Source: Altericroceibacterium indicum (GTDB lineage: Bacteria > Pseudomonadota > Alphaproteobacteria > Sphingomonadales > Sphingomonadaceae). Taken from it: a DNA stretch of 64,000 bases. Below the pieces are notes generated by a model. That model was not told the origin of the DNA. It did not search any database and worked only from the letters and a program-made list of their open reading frames with translations. The stretch covers positions 310,001 to 374,000 of the forward strand of contig NZ_WTYQ01000001.1 of NCBI RefSeq assembly GCF_009828105.1. The letters run 5' to 3'. A program made the translations under genes and the position numbers. This document shows, piece after piece, positions 55,329 through 64,000 of this stretch (within the stretch, counting starts at the first letter, position 1; each line of letters begins with the position of its first letter).

Positions 55329-57781
55329 TGAGCATCCTTGCCGATAGTGGTCAGCCCCGCATGACCGACGCCGTTATTGTAATTCTGGCGGTTTTAGTAA
55401 GTGTCATACTCGTCTTTATTGTGACCGATAGCACCTTGGTTACGGTGACTTTCACAGGTGGTTTAGCCGTCCTGGGTGTGGGAGGTGCCGCTATTCTGCG
55501 CCGCATATCACCGCAAAAACATGCTGCGGCTGAGCTTATAGATTGGTCTGTGACGCTTGAAGCCATGCAGCAGGATGATCGCGCCGTTGTGATTACCGAC
55601 CGTTGCGGGCGCATGGTTTGCGCGAATGCGCTTTATGAAAGCTGGTTTGGGTCAAACTATACTCCTCCATACCTTCCCATCGCTGACGAACGTCAGGAAG
55701 AGTTGGCGCGGCTTGCCCGTATCGCATGGCGCGATGGAGCTGATGGCGGTCTCGTGATTTCTGCTGATAAGGGGGAGTGGCAGGTAGAAGCTCAGCGCGC
55801 TGGCCGTGGGGATGAATATCTCGTTTGGCGCTTCGTTTCGACCGCTAAAGATGATCCGGTGGCGGTCATTTCCGCTCGATTGAACGATTCTTTTGGCGAG
55901 ATGATGTCTTACGCCGGAATAGAACTGGCAGTCGTAGATACAGAGGGTTTCATTCAGGCGGTTAGCCCGGGATTCGCGAGGCGGGCTTGTGGTGGCAATG
56001 CCGCAAGTCTGATTGGGAGGGATTTCGTCTCCTTGCTGCGGACTGATGAGCGTGACCGAATCTATTATAGCCGGGAGGGGCGTGAGGGCAGCCCGCAAAC
56101 ATTGGTGCAGGTGCCCCTCTTTGACCCTGCCGATTCGTCTGTTGATCCGGTTAAAGCTCCTTCTTTGATGCTCATGCTGGATTCCGGTGTTGGGCTTGGC
56201 GGTTGGGGCGGCGGAAATACTGGACAGGCCCCTCAGTTGGAGTCTTTGCTGGAGCATCTGCCTCTTGGTCTTGCACTGACAGATCGGGATGGACATTTTC
56301 TGTTCGCCAATCCTGCCTTCCACCGGGCGGCAGGAATCGAAAAAATGGACTTGCCGCTTTACCCTTCAGATCTCGTGATTCAGGAAGATAAAGCTGCCAT
56401 TTCGGATGCTGTGCGTCGCTATGGTCAAGGGGTTGTGAATAGTGGCGACATGGCTATTCGCCTGCGATCACAACCGGATGAGCCTGTTTCACTGCGCTTG
56501 GCTGGTATTCGCGGATTGGGCGAACCTGCTGTCCTTCTCAGCCTGGCAGATACGACCGTTGAAAACCGTCTGCGCCGTCAGGTCGCTCAGGCCACCAAAA
56601 TGCAGGCGGTGGGGCAACTGGCAGGTGGGGTGGCTCATGATTTCAATAATGTGCTTACCGCTATTATTGGATATTGCGACCTGATGTTGCTGCGCCATAT
56701 TCCGGGCGATAGTGACTATGATGATATCCAGCAGATCAAGGCCAATTCTAACCGTGCAGCGTCGCTGACGAGGCAACTTCTCGCCTTTTCCCGGCAGCAG
56801 ACATTGCAGCCAGAAGTGCTACAATTGCCCGATGTGATTTCGGAAGTGTCGCAATTACTGAAGCGTTTGCTAGGGGCCAAGATTACTCTTGAAACCCACC
56901 ACGATCGTGATCTTGGTCCAGTTCGTGCCGACCCTCGACAGCTTGAACAGGTGATTATCAATCTGGCGGTTAATGCGCGTGATGCCATCCAGTCGCGTGA
57001 CGGGGGAAGCGAGCACGGAACTGGGACTCTGAGTTTTTCCACCCGGTGTGTGAGCGCTGCCGATATCCGGCGAATGCGAAGCGATATTATTCCAATTGGT
57101 GATTATACCGTTCTGATTGCTGAGGATACGGGCGGCGGAATTCCAGCAGAATATCTACCGAAAATCTTTGAGCCCTTTTTTACCACAAAGGAATTGGGAA
57201 AAGGCACAGGGCTCGGACTGTCGACCGTTTACGGGATCGTTAAGCAGTCGGGTGGTTTCATCTTTGTAGATAATTTTACTTCAAAAGATGGCCGTTCCCA
57301 AGGCGCACGCTTTTCAATCTACTTGCCGGTTTATCGTGGTGAGAGTGGTGGAGAAGTGCTTGCTTCAGGACCAGAGGTAGAACCCACGTCAAGCTGGTCG
57401 GGGGGTGGACGCATTCTTCTTGTCGAAGATGAAGATATGGTCCGAGCTGTGGCAGAACGTTCTTTGACCAGGCAGGGCTATACCGTTGTCTCAGCTGAAG
57501 ATGGCGACCAAGGGTTGGAGCTTGTCAGATCAGACGGTCCATTTGATCTCGTTGTCAGCGACGTGGTGATGCCAACAATGGATGGGCCGGCCATGGCACG
57601 TGAAATCCGCAAGATTGCCTCGGATTTACCGGTGCTGTTCATGTCCGGATATGCTGAGGAACAACTCCGTCGCGAAATCAAAATTGATGGTATGTATTTC
57701 ATCCCCAAACCTTTTTCGGTCAAGCAAATAGCCGCTAAAGTGACTCAGATACTGCGCTCATCGCACAATCAGGCCGATTGA
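55328..57781 (+). CDS. cckA: Hybrid sensor histidine kinase CckA
   Basis: An 817-residue cell-cycle kinase of alphaproteobacteria, which with ChpT controls CtrA. Two N-terminal membrane helices are followed by PAS-like sensor domains (about residues 80-390). The HisKA dimer domain has H437 in 'GQLAGGVAHDFNNVLTAIIGYCDLML', the ATPase domain has 'NLAVNARDAI', 'EDTGGGIPAEYLPKIFEPFFTTK' and 'GTGLGLSTVYGIVKQSGG', and a C-terminal receiver has D745 in 'LVVSDVVMPTMDG'. ATG 55328 overlaps the DUF2062 stop; an ATG at 55361 is an alternative. It lies just upstream of recA. Confidence 0.94.
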   Translation: MSILADSGQPRMTDAVIVILAVLVSVILVFIVTDSTLVTVTFTGGLAVLGVGGAAILRRISPQKHAAAELIDWSVTLEAMQQDDRAVVITDRCGRMVCANALYESWFGSNYTPPYLPIADERQEELARLARIAWRDGADGGLVISADKGEWQVEAQRAGRGDEYLVWRFVSTAKDDPVAVISARLNDSFGEMMSYAGIELAVVDTEGFIQAVSPGFARRACGGNAASLIGRDFVSLLRTDERDRIYYSREGREGSPQTLVQVPLFDPADSSVDPVKAPSLMLMLDSGVGLGGWGGGNTGQAPQLESLLEHLPLGLALTDRDGHFLFANPAFHRAAGIEKMDLPLYPSDLVIQEDKAAISDAVRRYGQGVVNSGDMAIRLRSQPDEPVSLRLAGIRGLGEPAVLLSLADTTVENRLRRQVAQATKMQAVGQLAGGVAHDFNNVLTAIIGYCDLMLLRHIPGDSDYDDIQQIKANSNRAASLTRQLLAFSRQQTLQPEVLQLPDVISEVSQLLKRLLGAKITLETHHDRDLGPVRADPRQLEQVIINLAVNARDAIQSRDGGSEHGTGTLSFSTRCVSAADIRRMRSDIIPIGDYTVLIAEDTGGGIPAEYLPKIFEPFFTTKELGKGTGLGLSTVYGIVKQSGGFIFVDNFTSKDGRSQGARFSIYLPVYRGESGGEVLASGPEVEPTSSWSGGGRILLVEDEDMVRAVAERSLTRQGYTVVSAEDGDQGLELVRSDGPFDLVVSDVVMPTMDGPAMAREIRKIASDLPVLFMSGYAEEQLRREIKIDGMYFIPKPFSVKQIAAKVTQILRSSHNQAD

Positions 57782-57807
57782 TTTCTGTTCTGACATGGGA
57801 CAGGTAT

Positions 57808-57831
57808 GTTCCACTCTTGTTCTTTTAGAAC
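57808..57831 (+). promoter_or_regulatory. SOS/LexA box upstream of recA, with an adjoining palindrome
   Basis: GTTC-N7-GTTC (57808-57822), the alphaproteobacterial LexA operator, lies about 80 bp before recA. The second GTTC also starts a palindrome, GTTCTTTTAGAAC (57819-57831). Another GTTC is at 57787-57790. Together they place recA under LexA control. Confidence 0.85.
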
Positions 57832-57900
57832 AAAGCAGGTACACAGGTTTCCAGTTGATGAATCGGGGGTCCCCCCTAGGAAACCGGTGGAGGTCATGTC

Positions 57901-58971
57901 ATGGCTGCTAATCTTAAAGTGGTTGAAGCTAAGGAAAGCAAAGTGGATCGTCAGAAAGCGCTCGACGCCGCACTTGCCCAGATCGACAGGGCCTTCGGTA
58001 AAGGTTCTGCAATGAAATTGGGCAGTCGCGAAGCCATGCAGGTCGAATCGGTTTCATCCGGTTCACTTGGGTTAGACATCGCGCTTGGCATAGGCGGACT
58101 TCCGCGCGGCCGGATCATCGAGATTTATGGCCCGGAAAGTTCCGGCAAGACCACGCTTGCTCTCCATGCCATCGCGGAAGCTCAGAAAATCGGTGGTACG
58201 GCTGCGTTTGTAGATGCGGAGCATGCGCTTGATCCGGTCTATGCCAAGGCTCTTGGTGTTAATATTGATGATCTCATTGTCTCTCAGCCTGATACTGGTG
58301 AGCAGGCGTTGGAAATCACCGACACACTGGTGCGCTCTAACGCTGTTGATGTTCTTGTGGTTGATTCTGTAGCTGCTCTGGTGCCGCGCGCTGAAATTGA
58401 AGGCGAAATGGGTGATAGCCATGTTGGCCTGCAGGCCCGCTTGATGAGCCAGGCGTTGCGCAAGCTTACAGGGTCCATCAACCGTTCGCGTTGTATGGTA
58501 ATTTTCATCAATCAGGTCCGAATGAAAATCGGCGTGATGTATGGTAATCCCGAAACCACAACAGGCGGTAACGCACTGAAATTCTACGCTTCAGTTCGTT
58601 TGGATATCCGTCGTACTGGCCAGATCAAGGATCGGGACGAAATCGTCGGTAATGCTACCCGCGTGAAGGTGGTGAAGAACAAAGTCGCGCCGCCTTTCAA
58701 GCAGGTTGAATTCGACATCATGTATGGCGAAGGGATTTCCAAAATCGGGGAAATTCTCGATCTCGGTGTGAAAGCTGGCTTAGTGGAAAAATCAGGTAGC
58801 TGGTTTTCTTATGATTCGATTCGGATTGGGCAGGGTCGTGAAAATGCCAAGACCTATCTAAAGGAACATCCAGAGCTTCGCGACCAGTTGGAAAAAGCTA
58901 TTCGCAGCAAGACGGATAAGGTTGCTGAAGAAATGATGACTGGCCCTGAACCTGCTGGTGATAATGAATGA
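57901..58971 (+). CDS. recA: RecA recombinase
   Basis: A 356-residue DNA strand-exchange ATPase. '[13 protein letters not shown]', the Walker A '[21 protein letters not shown]', '[19 protein letters not shown]', Walker B '[12 protein letters not shown]', '[18 protein letters not shown]', '[22 protein letters not shown]' and a C-terminal acidic region are intact, and the length fits. It is controlled by the LexA box upstream and ends at a strong terminator. Confidence 0.99.
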   Translation: MAANLKVVEAKESKVDRQKALDAALAQIDRAFGKGSAMKLGSREAMQVESVSSGSLGLDIALGIGGLPRGRIIEIYGPESSGKTTLALHAIAEAQKIGGTAAFVDAEHALDPVYAKALGVNIDDLIVSQPDTGEQALEITDTLVRSNAVDVLVVDSVAALVPRAEIEGEMGDSHVGLQARLMSQALRKLTGSINRSRCMVIFINQVRMKIGVMYGNPETTTGGNALKFYASVRLDIRRTGQIKDRDEIVGNATRVKVVKNKVAPPFKQVEFDIMYGEGISKIGEILDLGVKAGLVEKSGSWFSYDSIRIGQGRENAKTYLKEHPELRDQLEKAIRSKTDKVAEEMMTGPEPAGDNE

Positions 58972-58979
58972 TTGATGGG

Positions 58980-59005
58980 GCGGGGCAAATTTGCCCCGCT
59001 TTTTC
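58980..59005 (+). terminator. Rho-independent terminator after recA
   Basis: GCGGGGCAAA at 58980-58989 pairs with TTTGCCCCGC at 58990-58999, a perfect 20-nt palindrome, followed by TTTTTC. Confidence 0.92.
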
Positions 59006-59196
59006 TTTTACAGTGTCTGGTTGTACTCAAGCTTTGAATGGGGTCAGCTACGCTTCAGTGATTATTGGCGTTAAAGTCTGACTGAGTGGCACTTTGGCAA
59101 GGAATTATGCGCTTACACGGCCTGATCGCAACAATTGCTCAGAGAAAGCAGTCAAATCCGCTTGTCCTGCGGCATTTCAAGCCCTAATTCCGCCCC

Positions 59197-61857
59197 ATGT
59201 ATTCGACAAATGACATCCGCAGCACCTTTCTCAACTATTTTGCCGATCGCGGCCATGAGAAAGTGCCCTCCGCGCCGCTGGTTCCATATAACGATCCATC
59301 TTTGATGTTCGTGAATGCGGGCATGGTTCCGTTCAAGAATGTCTTTACCGGACTTGAAACGCCACCAGCGCCACGTGCCACATCTTCGCAGAAGTGTGTT
59401 CGCGCGGGCGGGAAGCATAATGATCTCGACAATGTCGGCTACACAGCGCGCCACCTGACTTTTTTTGAAATGCTCGGCAATTTCAGCTTTGGCGATTATT
59501 TTAAAGAGCAGGCAATTACGCAGGCATGGGAGGTTGTCACCAAAGAGTTCGCCCTCGACCCCAAACGCTTGCTGGTGACTGTGTATCATACGGATGATGA
59601 GGCTTTCGATCTCTGGCGCAAAATAGCTGGTCTGCCTGAAGAGCGGATCATTCGTATTGCTACAAAGGATAATTTCTGGGCAATGGGCTCCGATGGTCCT
59701 TGTGGCCCATGTTCTGAAATCTTCTGGGATTATGGCCCAGATGTGGCTGGTGGCCCTCCTGGTTCACCGGATGAAGACGGTGACCGGTTTGTTGAGATCT
59801 GGAATCTTGTTTTCATGCAGCATTTGCAGGCGAATGATGAGATCGTTAGCAATCTGCCGCATCCAAGCATTGATACGGGGATGGGGCTGGAACGTATCGC
59901 GTCTGTATTGCAGGGCCGGCAAAACGTATTTGAAACAGATACTTTTCGCCACCTGATTGCAGCCAGCGAAGATTTGACATCGACCAAGGCGCAGGGTGAG
60001 CAGCGTGCCAGCCATCAGGTTATCGCTGATCATTTGCGTTCAACCAGCTTCCTGATTTCTGATGGTGTTTTGCCTTCCAATGAGGGACGTGGCTATGTTC
60101 TGCGCCGCATCATGCGCCGCGCTATGCGGCATGCGCACCTTCTTGGAGCGAAAGAACCCTTGATGCACCGTTTGGTGCCAGCGTTGATTACCGAAATGGG
60201 GCAGGCCTATCCCGACCTCACCCGCGCGCAGCCGCTGATCGAAGAAGTGCTGGAACGTGAGGAATCACGCTTCCGCCAGACCTTGGAAAAAGGCCTGCGT
60301 TTGCTTGATGAGGCAACGCAGGATATGCAAGAAGGTCAGTCACTTTCAGGTGAAACCGCTTTCAAGCTCTATGACACTTTCGGATTTCCATATGATCTGA
60401 CCGTCGATGCGTTGCGCGCTCGTGGTTTAGGTGTGGAACGGGAAGGCTTTGATACGGCTATGGCGCAGCAGAAGGCCGCTGCACGTGCCGCCTGGAAGGG
60501 GTCCGGCGCTGCCGCTGATAGTGAAGTCTGGTTCGATATTGTCGATCGTGAAGATGCTACCGAATTCACTGGCTATTCTGCAACGTCTGGCGATGGCCAT
60601 GTGGTGGCGCTTATCGTTGATGGCAAGGAAGTCGATAGTGCTGAAGTTGGCCAGGAAGTGACTTTGCTGACCAATCAAACCCCTTTCTATGGCGAAAGTG
60701 GTGGCCAGATGGGCGATACTGGCGTCGTCACTGGCAATAATGGCCTGCATATTCGAATCACCGACACGGCCAAACCGCTTGGCCGGTTGCATGCGCATAA
60801 TGGTGTGATTGAAGCAGGAAGCATCGCCAAGGGGGATACGGTTCACCTCGAAGTGGATCAGGACCGCCGAGATCGCATCCGTGCTAATCATTCGGCAACG
60901 CATCTTGTTCATGCTGCTCTGCGCAATCGTTTGGGTGGGCATGTAACGCAGAAGGGGTCTTTGGTTGCTGAAGACCGTTTGCGGTTCGACTTCTCGCACC
61001 CCAAAGCTCTGACAGCGGAAGATATTGCTGCAATCGAAGCGGATGTGAACGCTGAGATCCGTCATAATGACCAGGTCACAACACGGCTGATGAGTCCGGA
61101 TGACGCGATAGAAGCCGGAGCAATGGCACTATTCGGCGAAAAATATGGAGAAGAAGTGCGTGTCCTCTCCATGGGGCGTGGCAATTGGAATGGTTCGGGT
61201 AAGAGTTATTCCGTCGAATTGTGTGGTGGCATTCATGTGCATGCGACAGGCGATATCGGCGTGTTTCGTATTATATCGGACAGTGCTGTGTCATCGGGTG
61301 TCCGCCGGATTGAGGCATTGACCGGTGAAGCTGCACGCCAATGGCTTGTTCAGCGTGAAGATGCGTTGAAAGCGGTAGCTGGCGTTCTGAAGTCCACGCC
61401 TGAAGAAGCAGAAGCGCGTGTGAGTGCGTTGATGGATGAGCGTAAGCGTCTCGAGCGTGAGTTAGCTGAAGCTAAAAAGCAGCTCGCACTGGGTGGCGGT
61501 GGAGCTTCTGCTGCTAAGGCAGATGAAGAAGTGGGCGGTGTTAAGTTTTCAGGCCAGGTTTTAGATGGACTGAATCCGAAAGAGCTTCGCGGTCTGCTGG
61601 ATGATGCGAAGAAGCGCATGGGTTCAGGCATCGCCGCCATCGTTGCTGTCAATGAAGGCCGGGCCGCTTTCGCAGCGGCTGTCACCGATGATTTGACAGA
61701 TCGGTTTGACGCAGTGGCCCTGGTGCGTACTGGCGTTGAAGCGCTGGGTGGCAAAGGCGGTGGCGGTAGGCCCGATATGGCGCAAGGTGGTGGGCCGGAT
61801 GGCACTAAGGCGGCGGAGGCTTTGGCGGCTGTTAAAGAGCAGATCGCAGCGACCTGA
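59197..61857 (+). CDS. alaS: Alanyl-tRNA synthetase
   Basis: An 886-residue class II synthetase that charges tRNA-Ala. The catalytic domain starts '[36 protein letters not shown]' and '[20 protein letters not shown]'. The editing domain has '[17 protein letters not shown]' (HxxxH zinc site) and '[17 protein letters not shown]' (Cys). A C-terminal DHHA1-like part is followed by '[19 protein letters not shown]'. Length agrees with the family (about 875). A terminator follows. Confidence 0.98.
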   Translation: MYSTNDIRSTFLNYFADRGHEKVPSAPLVPYNDPSLMFVNAGMVPFKNVFTGLETPPAPRATSSQKCVRAGGKHNDLDNVGYTARHLTFFEMLGNFSFGDYFKEQAITQAWEVVTKEFALDPKRLLVTVYHTDDEAFDLWRKIAGLPEERIIRIATKDNFWAMGSDGPCGPCSEIFWDYGPDVAGGPPGSPDEDGDRFVEIWNLVFMQHLQANDEIVSNLPHPSIDTGMGLERIASVLQGRQNVFETDTFRHLIAASEDLTSTKAQGEQRASHQVIADHLRSTSFLISDGVLPSNEGRGYVLRRIMRRAMRHAHLLGAKEPLMHRLVPALITEMGQAYPDLTRAQPLIEEVLEREESRFRQTLEKGLRLLDEATQDMQEGQSLSGETAFKLYDTFGFPYDLTVDALRARGLGVEREGFDTAMAQQKAAARAAWKGSGAAADSEVWFDIVDREDATEFTGYSATSGDGHVVALIVDGKEVDSAEVGQEVTLLTNQTPFYGESGGQMGDTGVVTGNNGLHIRITDTAKPLGRLHAHNGVIEAGSIAKGDTVHLEVDQDRRDRIRANHSATHLVHAALRNRLGGHVTQKGSLVAEDRLRFDFSHPKALTAEDIAAIEADVNAEIRHNDQVTTRLMSPDDAIEAGAMALFGEKYGEEVRVLSMGRGNWNGSGKSYSVELCGGIHVHATGDIGVFRIISDSAVSSGVRRIEALTGEAARQWLVQREDALKAVAGVLKSTPEEAEARVSALMDERKRLERELAEAKKQLALGGGGASAAKADEEVGGVKFSGQVLDGLNPKELRGLLDDAKKRMGSGIAAIVAVNEGRAAFAAAVTDDLTDRFDAVALVRTGVEALGGKGGGGRPDMAQGGGPDGTKAAEALAAVKEQIAAT

Positions 61858-61881
61858 TTGGTCACTCAAAATCTGAATAAA

Positions 61882-61907
61882 AGCCCGGCTGTAACGCCGG
61901 GCTTTTT
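61882..61907. terminator. Terminator after alaS
   Basis: AGCCCGGC (61882-61889) and GCCGGGCT (61896-61903) pair, followed by TTTTT. The left flank AATAAA gives the minus strand a U-run as well. Confidence 0.9.
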
Positions 61908-61932
61908 ATTTCACGGCTTAATTCTTGAAAAT

Positions 61933-63699
61933 TCAGGCATTTTCTGCGGAACTTGTTCGCAGCTTGGGAATGTAATCTAGCTCGCCGCCTTCCTTGATGC
62001 TTTTACGGAATTCATCGCGTTTTTCGTGGATCGAAGCAATGACTGGACCAACGGCCACACCCAGATCCACCAGTACGGCTTCGGATAGCTGTAGAGACGC
62101 CTCAAGCGTTTCAGGAACGGCATGGGTTGCGCCATTGCGATACAGCTCACTCGCGTGGGTACCATCCCTGGCACGGGCTATGATGGGAAGCTCAGGGTAA
62201 TTACTGCGGAGCTTGCGTGTCAGCTGCTGTGCCAGAACAGGCTCATCCATCGTCAGAATAACTGCGGGTGCGACGTCGATCTCAAGTTTACTCAAAACGT
62301 CCACGCGAGCAGCGTTACCGAACACTGCATTATAGCCCTGTCTTTTGGCTTGCCCGACTGTGTCTGAATCGAAGTCTATGGCGACATATGGCTTGTCATG
62401 TTTGGTGAGCATGTCGGCTACCAATCTGCCGACACGGCCGAAGCCGATGATGATCACGCCCTGGCCATCTCGTGTTTCGCTGAAACTGGAAAGGTCTGGG
62501 GCCGGTTCAACCCGCTTTGCCATCAGTCTCCCGAGCAAAGCCAGAAGGGGTGTGATTGTGAGGCCAATGGCAGTGACAATTTGCCAGAACTGCGCTGTCC
62601 CAGGCTGGATGAGCATAGCCTGTGTTGCGGCAGTCAGCACAATCAGCGTAGTCTCTGAAGGGCTTGACATCAAAATGCCGGTTTCTGTCGCCGTACCGCG
62701 CCGTGCCCCCATCAAACGAAGAAGAACACCCGTGACAACCGCTTTCAGTGTGAGGACAGAGACAACGGCAATCGCGATAGGGGCGAGGTTGTTCCAAATC
62801 ATCGCAAGATCGATGCCCATCCCCACGGTGAGGAGGAAAACACCCAGCGCCAGACCTTTGAAGGGCTCCATAATCCCTTCCACTTCAGTGTGATATTCGG
62901 TTTCAGCAATGAGTAATCCCGCGATCAAAGCGCCAACGATGGGGGATAGGCCGACAGCAGCTGTAACTAGGCTGGCCCCGATCACCACAAGCAGTGAAGC
63001 GGCGAGAAAAACTTCCGGGCTCTTCGTGCGAGCGGCTTGTGCGAAGAGATGGGGCAGGGCGAAACGGCCGATTACCATCATAGCGCCGAGCACAACAATG
63101 CCCATCCAGAGGGTGTCCATCAGCCCCTCCATCCCACCGGAATCGGCAAAGGGCGCTAATGCACCCAACAGGAAAATGATCGGGACAATGGCGATATCTT
63201 CGAACAACAACATGGAAAGTGCTGCGCGGCCGACTGGATTGTTCGTTCCCGACATGGGTAAAACCAGTGCCGTTGAGGACAAGGCGAGGGCCAAGCCTAA
63301 ACCAAGTGCGCCGGTCCAATATTGGCCCAGCATACACAGTGCTGCAGTGATCAGCATGGATATGAAGACAAGTTCGAGTGCTCCCAGTCCAAATACGAGC
63401 TTGCGCATGGCCCACAGCCGATTGAACGACAGCTCTAACCCGATAGTGAACAGCAGCAGAATGATGCCAAATTCTGCGAAAGGACCGAGGGCTTCAGGAT
63501 CGCTGATCGTCACGTGGACGAGCATGGGATAGTCTAGAACCATTCTGCCGAGCCCATATGGGCCGACCAGCAAACCCACCAGGATGAAACCGATAATAGG
63601 AGTAATGCGAAAGCGAGCGAACAGCGGAATAACTATCCCCGCGGCGCCGAGAATAACGAGCGCATCTGAGAGGACTGAGGAATTGAGATCGCCGTGCAT
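61933..63699 (-). CDS. KefB-type cation:proton antiporter with RCK domain
   Basis: A 588-residue CPA2-family transporter. About twelve helices begin 'DALVILGAAGIVIPLFARFRITPIIGFILVGLLVGPYGLG' and include 'LGLALALSSTALVLPM' and 'LSMLLFEDIAIVPIIFLLGAL'. The cytoplasmic TrkA-N domain has the Rossmann motif 'VIIIGFGRVGRLVADMLTKHDKPYVAIDFD' and 'AVFGNAARVDVL'. It should exchange K+ or Na+ for H+ under control of NAD(H) or glutathione adducts. ATG 63699 follows AAGGAAG; the frame to 63756 is unlikely. Confidence 0.92.
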   Translation of the reverse strand: MHGDLNSSVLSDALVILGAAGIVIPLFARFRITPIIGFILVGLLVGPYGLGRMVLDYPMLVHVTISDPEALGPFAEFGIILLLFTIGLELSFNRLWAMRKLVFGLGALELVFISMLITAALCMLGQYWTGALGLGLALALSSTALVLPMSGTNNPVGRAALSMLLFEDIAIVPIIFLLGALAPFADSGGMEGLMDTLWMGIVVLGAMMVIGRFALPHLFAQAARTKSPEVFLAASLLVVIGASLVTAAVGLSPIVGALIAGLLIAETEYHTEVEGIMEPFKGLALGVFLLTVGMGIDLAMIWNNLAPIAIAVVSVLTLKAVVTGVLLRLMGARRGTATETGILMSSPSETTLIVLTAATQAMLIQPGTAQFWQIVTAIGLTITPLLALLGRLMAKRVEPAPDLSSFSETRDGQGVIIIGFGRVGRLVADMLTKHDKPYVAIDFDSDTVGQAKRQGYNAVFGNAARVDVLSKLEIDVAPAVILTMDEPVLAQQLTRKLRSNYPELPIIARARDGTHASELYRNGATHAVPETLEASLQLSEAVLVDLGVAVGPVIASIHEKRDEFRKSIKEGGELDYIPKLRTSSAENA

Positions 63700-64000
63700 G
63701 AACTTCCTTGTTCGGTTGCCGATAGATGTTTTCGAGCAGATTGGCATCGCAGCCAACTTTGTGGCTACACATCTGAATGGGTTACAAAATGTCCGTCGAT
63801 CCGGTGCGAGGCAAGCCTTCTTTGCATATTTCGCAACATTTGTTCACGAATTTAAACGCATAGCATTTTTAAAGCCTAATCGTCTCTGTCCAAACGGGCT
63901 GATGTGCTGAAGAAGGGTGATATTTTCCTATACAGAAATTTCGCAGTCATCTGATGATGGATGATTAGGATAATTTGCCACTTTACTGCGCTCGAAGATG
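63700..64000. other. Gene-free right edge
   Basis: No credible coding frame, RNA or repeat was recognised in the last 301 bases. The stretch is A/T-rich and probably contains the promoter of the antiporter gene, but I cannot assign a -35/-10 pair. Confidence 0.4.

Noticed and set aside
61350-61865. Ser/Ala/Pro-rich minus-strand frame opposite the alaS C-terminus
   Set aside because: Low-complexity shadow of the Gly/Ala-rich alaS tail.

Overview
The window reads as chromosomal DNA of an alphaproteobacterium of the order Sphingomonadales, probably near the Erythrobacteraceae. This rests on a CckA-type hybrid kinase, a recA promoter with a GTTC-N7-GTTC box, ALAS-type hemA, secreted S9/S10 peptidases and several conserved gene neighbourhoods (plsY-dprA-topA; lepB-rnc-era; dapA/smpB/DUF2062/cckA/recA/alaS). 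No rRNA, tRNA, CRISPR array, prophage or insertion sequence was recognised. Most of the window is dense core genome with short intergenic regions, several of them carrying hairpin terminators.

Layout. 1-9.7 kb: the C-terminal end of a YdeP/FdhF-like molybdopterin oxidoreductase, a secreted S10 peptidase, a dgoK-dgoA pair (De Ley-Doudoroff steps), a large signal-peptide-bearing GH2 beta-galactosidase and a divergent secreted S9 dipeptidyl-peptidase-like enzyme. 10-12.5 kb: an SLC13/RCK permease facing a GDT1-type manganese exporter that is preceded by a yybP-ykoY (Mn2+) riboswitch. 12.7-16.7 kb: otsB - GH15 hydrolase - otsA, a tightly coupled trehalose operon. 16.8-18.5 kb: trxB, a perfect 20-bp inverted repeat and a small membrane protein. 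18.9-23.3 kb: a polyamine cluster (carboxynorspermidine/carboxyspermidine synthase, a Cys-rich lipoprotein, the matching decarboxylase, and ornithine decarboxylase behind a structured leader resembling the alphaproteobacterial speF RNA). 23.3-29 kb: queH, an MBL-fold-like protein, cytochrome c, a DUF5694-like protein, hemA and murI. 29.1-35.1 kb: plsY, dprA, topA and an MFS permease.

35-49 kb: lepB-rnc-era plus an SGNH lipoprotein, linked by 4-nt stop/start overlaps; pgi; a LigB-type dioxygenase; a DUF4136 protein; rlmN; an outer-membrane beta-barrel; greB with a coupled secreted protein; a methyltransferase divergent from an MmyB-type regulator; and a soluble lytic transglycosylase. 49-64 kb: dapA, two tandem secreted S9 peptidase paralogues, smpB, a DUF2062 protein, cckA, recA, alaS and a KefB-like cation/proton antiporter.

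The parts of most biological interest are regulatory RNAs and operon architecture: the Mn riboswitch with its Shine-Dalgarno in a hairpin, the ODC leader with a probable pseudoknot next to a TTG start, the trehalose synthesis/hydrolysis operon, the hairpins in the polyamine operon, and the 20-bp inverted repeat downstream of trxB. I found no clearly new defence or mobile system. Start codons were revised by signal peptide, ribosome-binding site and family N-terminus where the longest open frame ran too far upstream.
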